In this document: positions 26,865 to 37,683 of the stretch, one piece after another
Layout of the letters: each line of letters starts with the position of its first letter
Position numbering within the stretch: position 1 is the stretch's first letter
Assembly (NCBI GenBank): GCA_037101405.1
Contig: AP017964.1
Coordinates: 868,001 to 932,000 of the forward strand
Direction: 5' to 3'
Origin: Candidatus Megaera polyxenophila
GTDB taxonomy: Bacteria > Pseudomonadota > Alphaproteobacteria > Rickettsiales > Rickettsiaceae
Length of the DNA: 64,000 nt
Program-made: the position numbers and the translations under genes
The notes under the pieces: model-generated
Databases searched by the model: none
Told to the model about the DNA's origin: nothing
Seen by the model: the letters and a program-made list of their open reading frames with translations, nothing else

Positions 26865-27082
26865 ATATTTAAATTATGTTTCTTTTAATTTTATATCTTT
26901 TGCGAAACAAAACTATTGATTTTACTGTCTGACTTCTTCAGTCCACTATAGTGGTTTGAAAATATCAATGAATTTAAGGATTACGATTCAGCTCAATAGA
27001 ATTTGTTGAATCTGTACTTAAAAGAAGACATGATAAAAATAATCACTATTAATAACTTTTATTATTTAAAGAAGCTACGTAA

Positions 27083-27495
27083 ATGAATTATGCAGAAATT
27101 TCAAAATTGGCAATGACAAATAAATATATATAAGACTTATGAAAGCCTCAAGGAGTCAGGAATAGAAAAATCTTTAAGAGCTTGATTTTAGAGTTTAGTG
27201 TATCGCAAATAAAATGGGTGTGTTTTTATTGTTGTAATATTCACTTTGCTGAGGCTCATAAAAATAACATTTCGCAAGAGAAACTAGGTTTTTTACCTAT
27301 CTAGTCCTCAACTAATGGAATTTTTATGAAAAAAGAGATGATAGGTTTTCGTTGGTGCGAGTGTATAACCAACGGATTATTTGAAAAATTAACTGAACTA
27401 AAAGATCAAATATTAGATTTTCTGAAAAAGAAATTGCAGATCTTAGTATTTGTATATCCTTAATGAATGCTTTAAATAGAATAGCAATAACATAA
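27083..27495 (+). pseudogene. Relic of a carboxymuconolactone decarboxylase/AhpD-like gene
   Basis: Reading across frames gives NYAEISKLAM, IYKTYESLKESGIEKSLRA, then SVSQIKWVCFYCCNIHFAEA, WCECITNGLFEKLTELKDQ, and SEKEIADLSICISLMNALNR followed by IAIT. Order and content match CMD-family peroxidase-like proteins (SQINGCxxC..H motif, then the LNAxNRIAI helix). Several frameshifts and stops break it, and the catalytic CxxC motif reads CFYC. 26954-27082 and 27496-27724 hold nothing else I can support. Confidence 0.65.
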
Positions 27496-27724
27496 GGAAT
27501 TTTTAATTTATTACTCGTCTGGCAGGGATTTAGTAAATCTTGTAAATCCGATAGTTCTACTTCAATCAATTTTATTAGAATTAACTATTCAAAACTCTAA
27601 GCTAGTAAAAGTAAAATATGGCAGTAAAAATAAGGTGCTGTCCTTTTATATATTGGTAAAACGGTAGGTAAAAGCATACCGTAAATATTTTCTACTTTAC
27701 AGAATTTTAAGAGGTATCACCTAT

Positions 27725-28195
27725 TTATGTTTTTATGCCCTTTAGGTTCTTATTAGTTAAAGCTTTTACATCATAAAAAAGGTCATCGTATATTTTTATT
27801 GCATTTTTGTAATTTATCTCAAAATTTTTGCGTTGAGATTCGATAAAATCTGCTGCTGTCTTACACTTTAAAACTTCCTGCCCCAGTTCCATATTCTGTT
27901 CAAAACCTCGTCTTATATTATTAGATAATTTTGTTATCATATTATCTATTATACTTCTTCCATCATTGTTTCCAGCCTGTGGGCTACACATAGACCCGAT
28001 GCTGGCTTTCATAAAACTTTCCATTTTTTCTTTAACATCATCAGTTACAAAGCTAAAGGGAGGATTTAAATTTTTATTTGTTAAGTTATCGTTCCCTTCT
28101 TCTGAACCTTGAGAACCTAATTTTACTGAGTTTATAGATCTTGCTGAAGTTTCTTTTACATCAGATATTTTTGTTGGTTTTTTGCTTTTGGACAT
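27725..28195 (-). CDS. Phasin-like protein
   Basis: 156 residues. Residues 1-65 are polar and probably disordered. The rest is one long amphipathic helical region, and the segment LGQEVLKCKTAADFIESQRK then FEINYKNAIKIYDDL resembles the phasin family (LL.A.s..dfielQ..f....f). Phasins coat polyhydroxyalkanoate granules, but phasin-like proteins in Rickettsiaceae have no proven role, and no PHA genes are in this window. Upstream of it, 28196-28271 separates it from queF on the same strand. Confidence 0.5.
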   Translation of the reverse strand: MSKSKKPTKISDVKETSARSINSVKLGSQGSEEGNDNLTNKNLNPPFSFVTDDVKEKMESFMKASIGSMCSPQAGNNDGRSIIDNMITKLSNNIRRGFEQNMELGQEVLKCKTAADFIESQRKNFEINYKNAIKIYDDLFYDVKALTNKNLKGIKT

Positions 28196-28271
28196 TTTGT
28201 AAAACTCTGTTGATATATCATAATTAACTTAAGTAAATTATATATTAACTTACACTGTACATTCTATATCA

Positions 28272-29102
28272 TTACTGCCTTACATCACGAATTTTGATAA
28301 CTTCTGTGTTTTTTAGGCTCACGTTAGTTCTGAAGGGGCTAATATCAACCCCTCCTCTTCTGGTATATTTTGCAAAAACAGTCAATTCTTCCGGTTTACA
28401 ATTTTCTAATATATCAACAAATATATGTTCTATACATTCTTCGTGAAAGCCATTGTGATCTCTGTAAGAAATTAAATATTCTAACAGAGATCGATGATCT
28501 ATTTTTTTACCCTTATAACTGATCTGGATAGAGGCCCAATCAGGTTGACCGGTAACTAAACAATTAGATTTTAATAAATTTGAATATAAAATCTCTTCTA
28601 CAATCTGCTCTTGATTGCTTAAATCTATTTTTAGCAATTCAGAAGTAACGTGGTACTTAGAAATTTCTACAGGAAGCTCATCAAGTAAAATCCCTTCAAA
28701 AATATTAAGTGGTTGATTTTTATAATGACTTAGTTTGTTTATATACACTTTTACCGGCGAACCAGCTATCTGGCTTAGATCGGATTTTATCAGATTGTAT
28801 ACTTCTTCTTGAGTGGCAAATTTAGTATTATTAAAAGAGTTTAAGTATAATTTAACAGATTTTGATTCTATTAAAAATTCTGAATCTGCCGATACCACAA
28901 AATACATAATTCTTACTTCAGGTTTGCCTTTTGAATCGAGCCAGGAGAGCTCATAACAGCTCCATAAATCATAACCATTAAAAGGCAGATATGATTCCTT
29001 AATTATCTTGGCTCTACCTAGACTCCTTTTTATAGGAAATAATAATGAATTATCGTAATCGCTTTTATATGATACTTGTCTACCAAGTAATATTTCTGAC
29101 AT
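28272..29102 (-). CDS. queF: NADPH-dependent 7-cyano-7-deazaguanine reductase, long (type II) form
   Basis: QueF reduces preQ0 to preQ1, the last free-base step before queuosine is inserted in tRNA. 276 residues from ATG 29102 (MSEILLGRQVSYKSDYD); the frame continues upstream only through the tRNA-Arg gene and is discarded. The catalytic Cys is in LLKSNCLVTGQPDW and the substrate Glu/His region in NGFHEECIEHI, both as in the E. coli-type two-domain enzyme. QueA, the next-but-one enzyme, is encoded at 39009. Together they indicate a functional queuosine branch, at least from preQ0. Confidence 0.95.
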   Translation of the reverse strand: MSEILLGRQVSYKSDYDNSLLFPIKRSLGRAKIIKESYLPFNGYDLWSCYELSWLDSKGKPEVRIMYFVVSADSEFLIESKSVKLYLNSFNNTKFATQEEVYNLIKSDLSQIAGSPVKVYINKLSHYKNQPLNIFEGILLDELPVEISKYHVTSELLKIDLSNQEQIVEEILYSNLLKSNCLVTGQPDWASIQISYKGKKIDHRSLLEYLISYRDHNGFHEECIEHIFVDILENCKPEELTVFAKYTRRGGVDISPFRTNVSLKNTEVIKIRDVRQ

Positions 29103-29126
29103 ATATTTTTTAATTATCCAATTAAA

Positions 29127-29203
29127 TGGTGCATCTGATTGGATTTGAACCAACGACCTCTGCCTTCGGAGGGCAACGCTCTATCCAGCTGAGCTACAGA
29201 TGC
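29127..29203 (-). tRNA. tRNA-Arg (anticodon CCG)
   Basis: Read on the minus strand, 77 bases with encoded CCA. Acceptor GCATCTG pairs with CAGATGC, discriminator A. Anticodon stem TTGCC/GGCAG with loop CTCCGAA gives CCG, reading CGG. T-arm TTGGTTCAAATCCAA is canonical. Just upstream of queF. Confidence 0.96.
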
Positions 29204-29386
29204 TTAAATAATTAAGCCTAAATTAATGTATAAAATCTTAAATGTAAACATTTAATCAGTCTCTGCTATTGTTTGGACTATCTAAACTAATTTGCTACTT
29301 TTCTGATCCGAACAAAACAAAAGCAAATATTGATTTCTTTTTATTACATAAATAATTTATAGTGAGTTAAAAATTGCGATTTTAAA

Positions 29387-29890
29387 ATGAATTATTTCGA
29401 ATTATTTGATATAGAGCAAAATTACATTATTGACCAAACGCGCTTAAGAAAACAATATTTAGCTTTGCAGGAGAAATACCACCCCAACAAGGCAAAAGAT
29501 GAACTACAGCGTCATAAAAATGCTGAATACTCGATGTTTGCTAACGCAGCTTTTAAAGTTTTAAAAGATGACTATTTAAGGGCTGAATATATTCTAAAAA
29601 CCAAAGGTGAAATCCTTGATGATGACAAATTAAAGTCAGTTTTATCTACTGCCCAACTGGAAGAAATACTAGAAGAATATGAATCAATAGAAAGCCTCAG
29701 CTGTAATTTATCAAGTTTATATGTCATTAAAAAGGATAAAATCGCAATTTGTGAAAAACTGGTGCATGATATAGGTATTGCTTTTTCAGAAAATAATATT
29801 AAACAAGCTCTTGATCTTAGTGTGCGGCTAAAGTATCTTACTAATTTAGTCAACAATATAAAGTTAAAGATTAAGAATGCAGATAATTGA
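29387..29890 (+). CDS. hscB: Fe-S assembly co-chaperone HscB
   Basis: 167 residues, normal. J-domain in residues 1-75 (MNYFELFDIE... NAAFKVLKDDYLRAEYIL), then the C-terminal three-helix IscU-binding domain. HscB brings IscU-bound clusters to the Hsp70 HscA. The J-domain loop reads YHPNK (residues 31-35) instead of the near-universal HPD; the codon is AAC. In DnaJ the HPD Asp-to-Asn change abolishes stimulation of Hsp70, so coupling here may be altered. hscA overlaps its end by 14 bases. The other isc genes are not in this window. Confidence 0.93.
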   Translation: MNYFELFDIEQNYIIDQTRLRKQYLALQEKYHPNKAKDELQRHKNAEYSMFANAAFKVLKDDYLRAEYILKTKGEILDDDKLKSVLSTAQLEEILEEYESIESLSCNLSSLYVIKKDKIAICEKLVHDIGIAFSENNIKQALDLSVRLKYLTNLVNNIKLKIKNADN

Positions 29891-31691
29891 AATTGAAGAA
29901 CCTGGAAAAAGAGATTTACAAGAAGAAATAGTAGTAGGAATCGATTTTGGCACTACTAACTCTTTAATTGCTTATTCCAAGCACAACAATCCGCAAATAA
30001 TTAACTCCGTAGGAAAAAATGGCCTTTTACCATCAGTTATATTTTATGACGACCAACTAGAAAAATTTTTAATAGGCAAAAATAGAGGGGAGAAAAAGTC
30101 TATTTCTTCCATCAAAAGGCTTCTTTCTAAATCATACGAAGAAATTAAATCGACGGAAGTTTTGGATAAAATATTATCAGATTTTGTGTTAGTAGATCAT
30201 ACTTCATCTATGCCGAAAGTTACATTTGGCACTACGAAGTATAGTTTTCCTGAATTAGCAGCAAAGATATTTTTATTCTTAAAGGAACATGCAGAGCAGG
30301 AGCTTGGAACAGCTATAAGTAAAGCTGTTGTATCAGTTCCAGCTTATTTTGATGATGCATCTAGGGGGGCGGTTATGCTAGCTGCTAAAATTGCTGGCTT
30401 TGACGTATTACGACTTATTGCTGAGCCGACGGCAGCGGCTTATGCTTACGGATTTCATAAAAAATCCCAAGGTGCTTATATGATCTACGATCTTGGAGGG
30501 GGTACTTTTGATGTTTCCATATTAAACATGGAAGCAGGAGTTTTGCAGGTTATTGCCACAGGAGGGGATAATTTGCTCGGCGGTGACGATTTAGATCATA
30601 TTTTAGCTGAGCATATTGCCAAAGAACTAAATATTAGTTTAGAACCGGCTTTATATCTGAAGGCAAAGGGGCTTAAAGAGCTCCTATCATTCCAAAATAG
30701 CGCTTTCCTAAATTTTGGTAGTAAAAAGTTTAAAATTACAAGGGAAGTTTTTGAAAATCTTATTTCGCTACTAATTAATAGAACAATTAAAATAGCTAAA
30801 GATACTTTATTTGACGCTGATGTTAAACTTGACGGTATAATACTAGTTGGGGGGTCAACAAGGATACCGTTTATTGCTCAAAATTTAATTAGATCATTTG
30901 GCGTTGAGGTGTTCTCTGATATTGATCCTGATAGAGCCGTTGTTATTGGAGCTGCTCTCCAAGCAGAAAATTTGTCTTTAGCTTCTATCCGGAACTCGCT
31001 ACTGATAGATGTCTTACCTCTATCAGTAGGTATGGAGTTATATGGCGGTATTGCTGAAAAGATTATCATGCGTAATACTCCGATTCCTTTTTCTATTACT
31101 AAAACTTTTACCACTTATGCGGATCACCAAACCGGTATGCAATTTCATATAGTGCAAGGAGAAAGGGAAATGGTACAAGATTGTAGGTCTCTTGCTAGGT
31201 TTGAACTAAAAAATATTCCACCTATGAAAGCAGGTATGGCAAAAATAGAAGTAACTTTTGCTGTTGATGCCGATGGTATTTTATCTGTTACAGCCAAGGA
31301 AAATACTAGCGGAATAGCTCAAAATATTGAATTAAAACCTAGCTATGGATTAAGCCAGACAGAAATAAATAATATACTGGAGAATGCTTTTAAAAATGCT
31401 GAAGAAGATTATAAAATTAGGCTTTTGACTGAAACTCGAATTGATGCGCAGAATGTAATTGCAGGAATCACAAAAGCTATGAATGAAACCCCTGATATTT
31501 TAAATATTAACGAAAAAGAATCCATTATGGCTTTAATAAATTCTTTGCAGAATATTATATATACTAATAATCGGGATGAGATTTTAACCAAAATCGGGGA
31601 ATTAAATAAGTCGGCAGCAGATTTTATCGAAAAACACTTAAATAGTGGAGCTAAATCTTTACTTGAAGGCAAACATATAAGTGATATTTAA
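29877..31691 (+). CDS. hscA: Fe-S assembly chaperone HscA (Hsp70)
   Basis: 604 residues, typical for HscA and shorter than DnaK. ATPase domain with [10 protein letters not shown] near residue 22, [23 protein letters not shown] and [10 protein letters not shown]; the peptide-binding domain carries [14 protein letters not shown] and the C-terminal lid follows. HscA helps release Fe-S clusters from IscU to acceptor proteins. The GTTNSL and VGMELYGG details separate HscA from DnaK. Its start overlaps hscB by 14 bases, so the pair is translationally coupled. ferredoxin (fdx), which usually follows, is not here; polA converges from the other side. Confidence 0.96.
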   Translation: MQIIEIEEPGKRDLQEEIVVGIDFGTTNSLIAYSKHNNPQIINSVGKNGLLPSVIFYDDQLEKFLIGKNRGEKKSISSIKRLLSKSYEEIKSTEVLDKILSDFVLVDHTSSMPKVTFGTTKYSFPELAAKIFLFLKEHAEQELGTAISKAVVSVPAYFDDASRGAVMLAAKIAGFDVLRLIAEPTAAAYAYGFHKKSQGAYMIYDLGGGTFDVSILNMEAGVLQVIATGGDNLLGGDDLDHILAEHIAKELNISLEPALYLKAKGLKELLSFQNSAFLNFGSKKFKITREVFENLISLLINRTIKIAKDTLFDADVKLDGIILVGGSTRIPFIAQNLIRSFGVEVFSDIDPDRAVVIGAALQAENLSLASIRNSLLIDVLPLSVGMELYGGIAEKIIMRNTPIPFSITKTFTTYADHQTGMQFHIVQGEREMVQDCRSLARFELKNIPPMKAGMAKIEVTFAVDADGILSVTAKENTSGIAQNIELKPSYGLSQTEINNILENAFKNAEEDYKIRLLTETRIDAQNVIAGITKAMNETPDILNINEKESIMALINSLQNIIYTNNRDEILTKIGELNKSAADFIEKHLNSGAKSLLEGKHISDI

Positions 31692-31755
31692 GCTTTTTAA
31701 AAAAAGTAGCCAATAGGTGGCATCCAAGATAAGGAATAACGAATATTAAATAAAA

Positions 31756-34422
31756 CTATATTTCTTGCCAATTATCGCCATGAGATATATCTACTTTAAT
31801 CGGTACATCCAAGGCAATTATATTTTCCATGGTAGATTTTATTAATTTAGTTACTGATTCAACTTCAGATAGAGGTGCTTCAAATACCAATTCATCATGA
31901 ATCTGTAAAGTCATTGTTGTTTTTAGTAAGTTTGCTTGTAATTTCCTATCTATGGCAATCATTGCCATCTTTGCAATATCAGCAGTAAGGCTTTGCATCG
32001 GAGCATTTATAGCTGCTCTTTCTGCAAAAGAACGCAAACTATGATTTTTGTTATTAATCATCGGAATATAACATCTTCTGCCAAGCAGATTTTCTACATA
32101 AAGGTTTTGGCGGGCAAAATTAATAGTATCTGCCATATATTTTTCAATACCTGGATATTCCTGAAAATATTTTGCTATATAGTCTGCTGCAGCTTTTTTA
32201 GTAATATTGAGATTTTTCGCAAGGCCAAATGAACTAATACCGTAAATAATCCCAAAGTTAATTGCTTTGGCATTTCTTCTTAACTCTGGTGTTACTTTAT
32301 CCATTTCTACACCAAAAATCTGACTGGCAGTTTGTTTATGGATATCCTCTCCTTTTGTAAATGCTTCTTTAAGAGCCTGTATATTTGCTACATGGCTTAA
32401 AATTCTGAGTTCTATTTGAGAATAATCTGCCGAAATTAATTTATACCCTGCAGGAGCAATAAAGGCAGCTCTGATGTTATTACCTTCTGGCGTGCGGATT
32501 GGGATATTCTGAACATTTGGGTTATTTGAGCTTAAACGTCCAGTTGTAGTAGATGTTTGTAGAAAAGTGGTATGTAACCTACTAGTTATGGGATCAACTT
32601 GTTTAGGCAAAGCATCAGTATAAGTATTTTTTAGTTTTGTTAAATGTCGGTATTTTAAAATTAAGTCAGTAATTTCGTATCCTTCATCACTTAACTTCTC
32701 GAGAATTTCTACACCGGTGCCATAGGTTTTCGATTTACCGGATATTTTTGAAAACGGCAACTGCAACTTATCAAATAAAATCCCACCAAGTTGCTTTGGC
32801 GATGCAATATTAAATTCTTGCCCGCAGTATGAGAAAATCTCTTTTTCAAGCATCTCTATTTCTTTTTGAAACTCAGTTGATAATTTTTGTAAACACGTGA
32901 TATCGATTTTAATACCGTAAGCTTCCATGTTATGCAAAATTCTACATAAAGGTAAGTCAATCGTTTTATATAAATGCAGCGTTTTCTGCCTAAAAAGCTG
33001 TTTCTGCATTTCGCTATAACATTCAAGAAAATATTGGGATAAGCTTATATCAGGCAAAGATTTATCGATATTTTTCTCGGCATAATAATTTATTATTTCA
33101 TGAATGGATTTTTCTTTGCTACCTGCAGAAAGGCAATAATCCATAAGGTTTAAATCTTCGAAGCTATTTAACGGGCCAGAAAAATTTTTATATAAATTTT
33201 TTAAATTAGCAGTGATTTTTTTTATAGAGTAATTTGCAAATAATTCGTCAATAAAATTGTTGTGGTCTAATACTGTAGAATCATTTTTTGCATAAGAAAA
33301 CAAATCTACTGCATAAGTTGATTTGTGCGGATTATAATTAAGCAAGTAAATTTGATTTTCTAAAGAAATAGAAACAGTTATATGCGAATCATTTTCTTCT
33401 AAAGTTACTGCTACTAAACCAAACCTTTCTATTTTGTTTTTTAACTCAGATAAGGATTGAGCTGAATTAATGGCTATTTTCTTGGGTTGGAACTCTTGTA
33501 GTGTCAATTCCTTTGGTATTTCAATATTAACCTTATTCTCAATTTTAATATTAAACAAAGTTTCAATTCTTTTATTTAGAGATTTAAATCCATATTTTGC
33601 AATAAATTCAATAATTTTTGATTCTTGCTTACCAGTTAACGCAAATAAATTCAGATTATAAGGAACTTCAACATTTTGATCTAGCCCTACTAGTTGCCAG
33701 GATAGAAAAGCTTGAGCTTTGTAGTTGAGCAATAAATCCCTTTGCCTATTATTTTTAACCTGGTCTATACAGTTATATATACCTGCTAAATCCCCGAAAT
33801 TATTTATTAATTCAGAGGCGGTTTTAGGGCCTATGCCTTTTACTCCTGGAATATTATCGGACGCATCCCCGACAAGAGCTTGCACTTCTCTGACCTTATT
33901 TGGTAACACCCCAAATTTTGCTAAAACATCCTCTTGGTGGACAAATTTTGACTTTACCGGATCATAAATTTTAACCCCATCATCCATTAGCTGTAGCAGA
34001 TCCTTATCAGATGAAACGATAACAGCTTTAACATTATCATCGGTACAATTTTTTGCCAGAGTTGCAATAATGTCGTCTGCTTCAAACCCTTCCTTAGAGA
34101 GGACACAAAAATTAAGGGCTTCGGCTGCGCTTTGAACTATCGGTAGCTGAGAAAGAAGTTCTTCTGGAGCAGGGGGACGATGTGCTTTATATTCTTTAAA
34201 CAAATCATGGCGGAAATTTTTGCCTTTACTATCTAAAACCACTACGGCATATTCTGGTCTAAAATCATTAATTATTTTTAAAAGCATCGAAGTAAAACCA
34301 TAAATAGCTCCTACTGGCTGCCCGTCCGGCGACATAAGAGGGGGCTGTACATGATACGCTCTAAAAACAAAACCATATCCGTCAATTATTAGCAATTGCT
34401 TGTTTTGAGATTCACTATTCAT
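31756..34422 (-). CDS. polA: DNA polymerase I
   Basis: 888 residues from ATG 34422 (MNSESQNKQLLIIDGYG); the upstream in-frame extension is not conserved in style. The 5' nuclease domain comes first (DGYGFVFRAYH, EADDIIATLA, GDASDNIPGVKGIGPKTAS). The middle region should be the 3'-5' exonuclease, but its first motif reads VAVTLEEND where the D-x-E pair is expected, and the second motif lacks its Asp (TANLKNLYKNF), so proofreading is probably lost. The polymerase domain is complete: SADYSQIELRILSH, RRNAKAINFGIIYGIS and LQIHDELVFEAP. It serves repair and Okazaki fragment maturation. Confidence 0.95.
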   Translation of the reverse strand: MNSESQNKQLLIIDGYGFVFRAYHVQPPLMSPDGQPVGAIYGFTSMLLKIINDFRPEYAVVVLDSKGKNFRHDLFKEYKAHRPPAPEELLSQLPIVQSAAEALNFCVLSKEGFEADDIIATLAKNCTDDNVKAVIVSSDKDLLQLMDDGVKIYDPVKSKFVHQEDVLAKFGVLPNKVREVQALVGDASDNIPGVKGIGPKTASELINNFGDLAGIYNCIDQVKNNRQRDLLLNYKAQAFLSWQLVGLDQNVEVPYNLNLFALTGKQESKIIEFIAKYGFKSLNKRIETLFNIKIENKVNIEIPKELTLQEFQPKKIAINSAQSLSELKNKIERFGLVAVTLEENDSHITVSISLENQIYLLNYNPHKSTYAVDLFSYAKNDSTVLDHNNFIDELFANYSIKKITANLKNLYKNFSGPLNSFEDLNLMDYCLSAGSKEKSIHEIINYYAEKNIDKSLPDISLSQYFLECYSEMQKQLFRQKTLHLYKTIDLPLCRILHNMEAYGIKIDITCLQKLSTEFQKEIEMLEKEIFSYCGQEFNIASPKQLGGILFDKLQLPFSKISGKSKTYGTGVEILEKLSDEGYEITDLILKYRHLTKLKNTYTDALPKQVDPITSRLHTTFLQTSTTTGRLSSNNPNVQNIPIRTPEGNNIRAAFIAPAGYKLISADYSQIELRILSHVANIQALKEAFTKGEDIHKQTASQIFGVEMDKVTPELRRNAKAINFGIIYGISSFGLAKNLNITKKAAADYIAKYFQEYPGIEKYMADTINFARQNLYVENLLGRRCYIPMINNKNHSLRSFAERAAINAPMQSLTADIAKMAMIAIDRKLQANLLKTTMTLQIHDELVFEAPLSEVESVTKLIKSTMENIIALDVPIKVDISHGDNWQEI

Positions 34423-34615
34423 AATATTTTCATTCTCATAACTCAAATTTGTACTACGTTTACCAACCCACAAAGCTTGCCTAGTATAGCTAAGTGGCTA
34501 AACAGAATTCAAGCTAAATATAGCGCGTTGGTAAAGATTGATAATATTGTTATAATTTGGCTGCAAGGCAAGCTTTGCATATCAAGAAACTTGCCAATAA
34601 ACTGATATAGTTTGC

Positions 34616-34643
34616 TTGACAAACACCTCAGATTCGTTATCAT
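34616..34643 (+). promoter_or_regulatory. Predicted promoter upstream of rho
   Basis: TTGACA at 34616-34621, 16 bases, then TATCAT at 34638-34643, close to the sigma-70 consensus. It lies in the 434-base gap between the divergent polA and rho starts and leaves a leader of about 200 bases before the rho ATG at 34857. No other gene is visible in the gap. A long leader would fit the autoregulation known for rho in other bacteria, but that is inference. Confidence 0.5.
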
Positions 34644-34856
34644 GATATATGAGTTTAAGTTTAGGTGTACGAGTTTCACCTTTCTTAGAGTAACATCCTA
34701 GCTTTTAAAAGTGTTGTATTAGTTAGCTATTTAGCCATTTAAAGTTAGTCTGCTGCCGGCCTAATAAAATTTCCAAATAAATATTACTTTTAAGCTGTAT
34801 AAATGACTTATTTGTTAATCTAGCCAATTTCCAAAATTAATTATTAATTCAATCAA

Positions 34857-36458
34857 ATGACAATAGAAGAAAACGAATATCCAAAAGTTTCCGATAATAA
34901 TTCCTTAAGTAGAACTTTAAAAATTAGAAAAACTATTAAATCACCGCTTAATCCTTCGGAAGAATCTTTAGGTATAAACTATCCAAAGTCCTCTTCTTTA
35001 GAAGACAAAGCTTTAGTAAACAACCATGTAGCAGAAAATGTTCCTGAAAGAGAAAATGAGCCATCCGAGCTCGAAATGGTCACTGGAATAAAAGAAAGAA
35101 AGGTACGCAGAATTAATGAATTCCCTTCTTCTAAAAAATCCCAAGATGCTGAACAGACAAAACGGCAGAATACGGAAGAGTCGAAAGAAAGCAACGGTGT
35201 GAGAGTAACGTTAAGGCAATTAAAGCAAAAGTCGCCAGAAGAACTCCAATCCCAAGCTGAGGCGCTGGGAATAGAAAATGCCAGTTCTTTATTAAAGCAA
35301 GAACTAGTTTTTGCAATTCTGAAAAAAATTGTTGATCAAGGTGGCCATATTTCCGGTGAAGGGGTTCTAGAAATACTGCCTGATGGATTTGGTTTTTTAA
35401 GATCACCAGATGCTAATTACTTAGCGGGGCCTGATGATATTTATGTTTCGCCTAATCAAATACGGCGGTTTGGTTTAAAAAAGGGTGATACTGTAGAAGG
35501 TCAGATTAGAGCGCCTAAAGCTGGAGAAAGATACTTTGCCTTGCTTAAACTAAGTAAAGTTAATTTTGAAGATAATGAAAACGCTTACCATCGAGTTCAT
35601 TTTGATAATCTAACACCTTTATATCCTGATGAAAAATTACTCCTTGAGATGGATAATGAAAATAAGGATTTTAGTACAAGAACAATAGAGCTTGTGGCCC
35701 CTATGGGTAAGGGACAAAGAGCCTTAATAGTCGCACCGCCGAGAACCGGAAAAACTGTTCTGCTACAAAACATTGCCCATGCAATTACTACTAATCACCC
35801 AGAAGTATATTTGATGGTTCTTCTTATAGATGAGCGACCAGAGGAAGTAACAGATATGCAACGCTCTGTTAAAGGTGAAGTAGTTAGTTCTACCTTCGAT
35901 GAACCGGCAGCAAGACACGTGCAATTGGCTGAAATGGTCATTGAGAAAGCAAAACGATTAGTTGAACATAAGAAAGATGTTGTGATATTATTAGATTCAA
36001 TAACTAGATTAGCAAGAGCCTATAATACTGTGGTGCCATCGTCAGGAAAGGTTCTAACTGGAGGGGTAGATGCAAACGCCCTACAAAGACCTAAAAGGTT
36101 TTTCGGTGCTGCACGTAATATAGAGAATGGCGGTTCGTTAACTATTATTGCCACCGCATTAATTGAAACTGGTTCGAGAATGGATGAGGTAATATTTGAA
36201 GAATTTAAAGGTACTGGTAATTCTGAAATCGTTCTTGACCGTAAAGTTGCAGATAAGAGAATCTATCCAGCCATTGATATCACCAAATCTGGTACTAGAA
36301 AGGAAGAATTACTTGTTGATAGAGCAATACTTTCGAAAATGTGGGTTTTACGCCGTATTATTAACCCCATGGGCACTGTTGATGCGATGGAGTTTTTGCT
36401 TAGTAAGTTTAAAGAAACGAAAACTAATAATGAGTTCTTTAATTCGATGAACTCTTAA
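34857..36458 (+). CDS. rho: Transcription termination factor Rho with N-terminal extension
   Basis: 533 residues, about 110 longer than E. coli Rho. Residues 1-115 are polar, charged and probably disordered (many Ser, Glu, Lys). The conserved part follows: Rho N-terminal helix bundle ([20 protein letters not shown]), RNA-binding cold-shock domain ([20 protein letters not shown]), then the RecA-type ATPase with P-loop APPRTGKT, Walker [17 protein letters not shown] and the Q/R-loops. Hexameric Rho terminates transcription. Long N-terminal inserts occur in other alphaproteobacteria and actinobacteria and can bind RNA. mdh follows 27 bases downstream. Confidence 0.95.
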   Translation: MTIEENEYPKVSDNNSLSRTLKIRKTIKSPLNPSEESLGINYPKSSSLEDKALVNNHVAENVPERENEPSELEMVTGIKERKVRRINEFPSSKKSQDAEQTKRQNTEESKESNGVRVTLRQLKQKSPEELQSQAEALGIENASSLLKQELVFAILKKIVDQGGHISGEGVLEILPDGFGFLRSPDANYLAGPDDIYVSPNQIRRFGLKKGDTVEGQIRAPKAGERYFALLKLSKVNFEDNENAYHRVHFDNLTPLYPDEKLLLEMDNENKDFSTRTIELVAPMGKGQRALIVAPPRTGKTVLLQNIAHAITTNHPEVYLMVLLIDERPEEVTDMQRSVKGEVVSSTFDEPAARHVQLAEMVIEKAKRLVEHKKDVVILLDSITRLARAYNTVVPSSGKVLTGGVDANALQRPKRFFGAARNIENGGSLTIIATALIETGSRMDEVIFEEFKGTGNSEIVLDRKVADKRIYPAIDITKSGTRKEELLVDRAILSKMWVLRRIINPMGTVDAMEFLLSKFKETKTNNEFFNSMNS

Positions 36459-36476
36459 CAAAAATTATTCACATAG

Positions 36477-37430
<954 letters not shown>

Positions 37431-37683
37431 GCATAGCTCTATATTTATTGGATTTAGTATATTCATAAAAAAGCTTTATTAAATCCAATTTTCGCCACTT
37501 ATTATGTGGATATAACCCGCCCTCGTTCTACAAGCGGTATCTAAAACTCCACGTAACAGTGTTTCCTGTATGTGCGTTAGCTAAGCTTAATGTCCCACGA
37601 ATTTATTTCTAATTGCTTATAGAGAGAGGCGATTCGAGTCAAGATTTTTCTTTTTTACATGAAGAGAAGTAGCCTTAAGCTAC

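Larger units (their letters stand above)
24358..26950 (-). mobile_element. Outer IS3-family element, interrupted by a second IS3-family element
   Basis: The left end TATAGTGGACTGA (24358-24370) is inverted at 26938-26950, and the similarity continues less perfectly for some 45 bases (…GATTTTGTTTC against its partner). A possible 3-bp duplication GTG flanks it (24355-24357, 26951-26953), as expected for IS3. Its transposase is at 25680-26864 on the minus strand. The inner element 24417-25672 lies between the outer right-hand... coding end and its left terminal repeat, leaving the outer transposase ORF intact. Without the insert it would be about 1.34 kb. Confidence 0.75.

Noticed and set aside
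27324-27569. 81-residue ORF on the minus strand
   Set aside because: It lies antisense to the CMD-family relic, whose fragments on the plus strand explain the sequence better.
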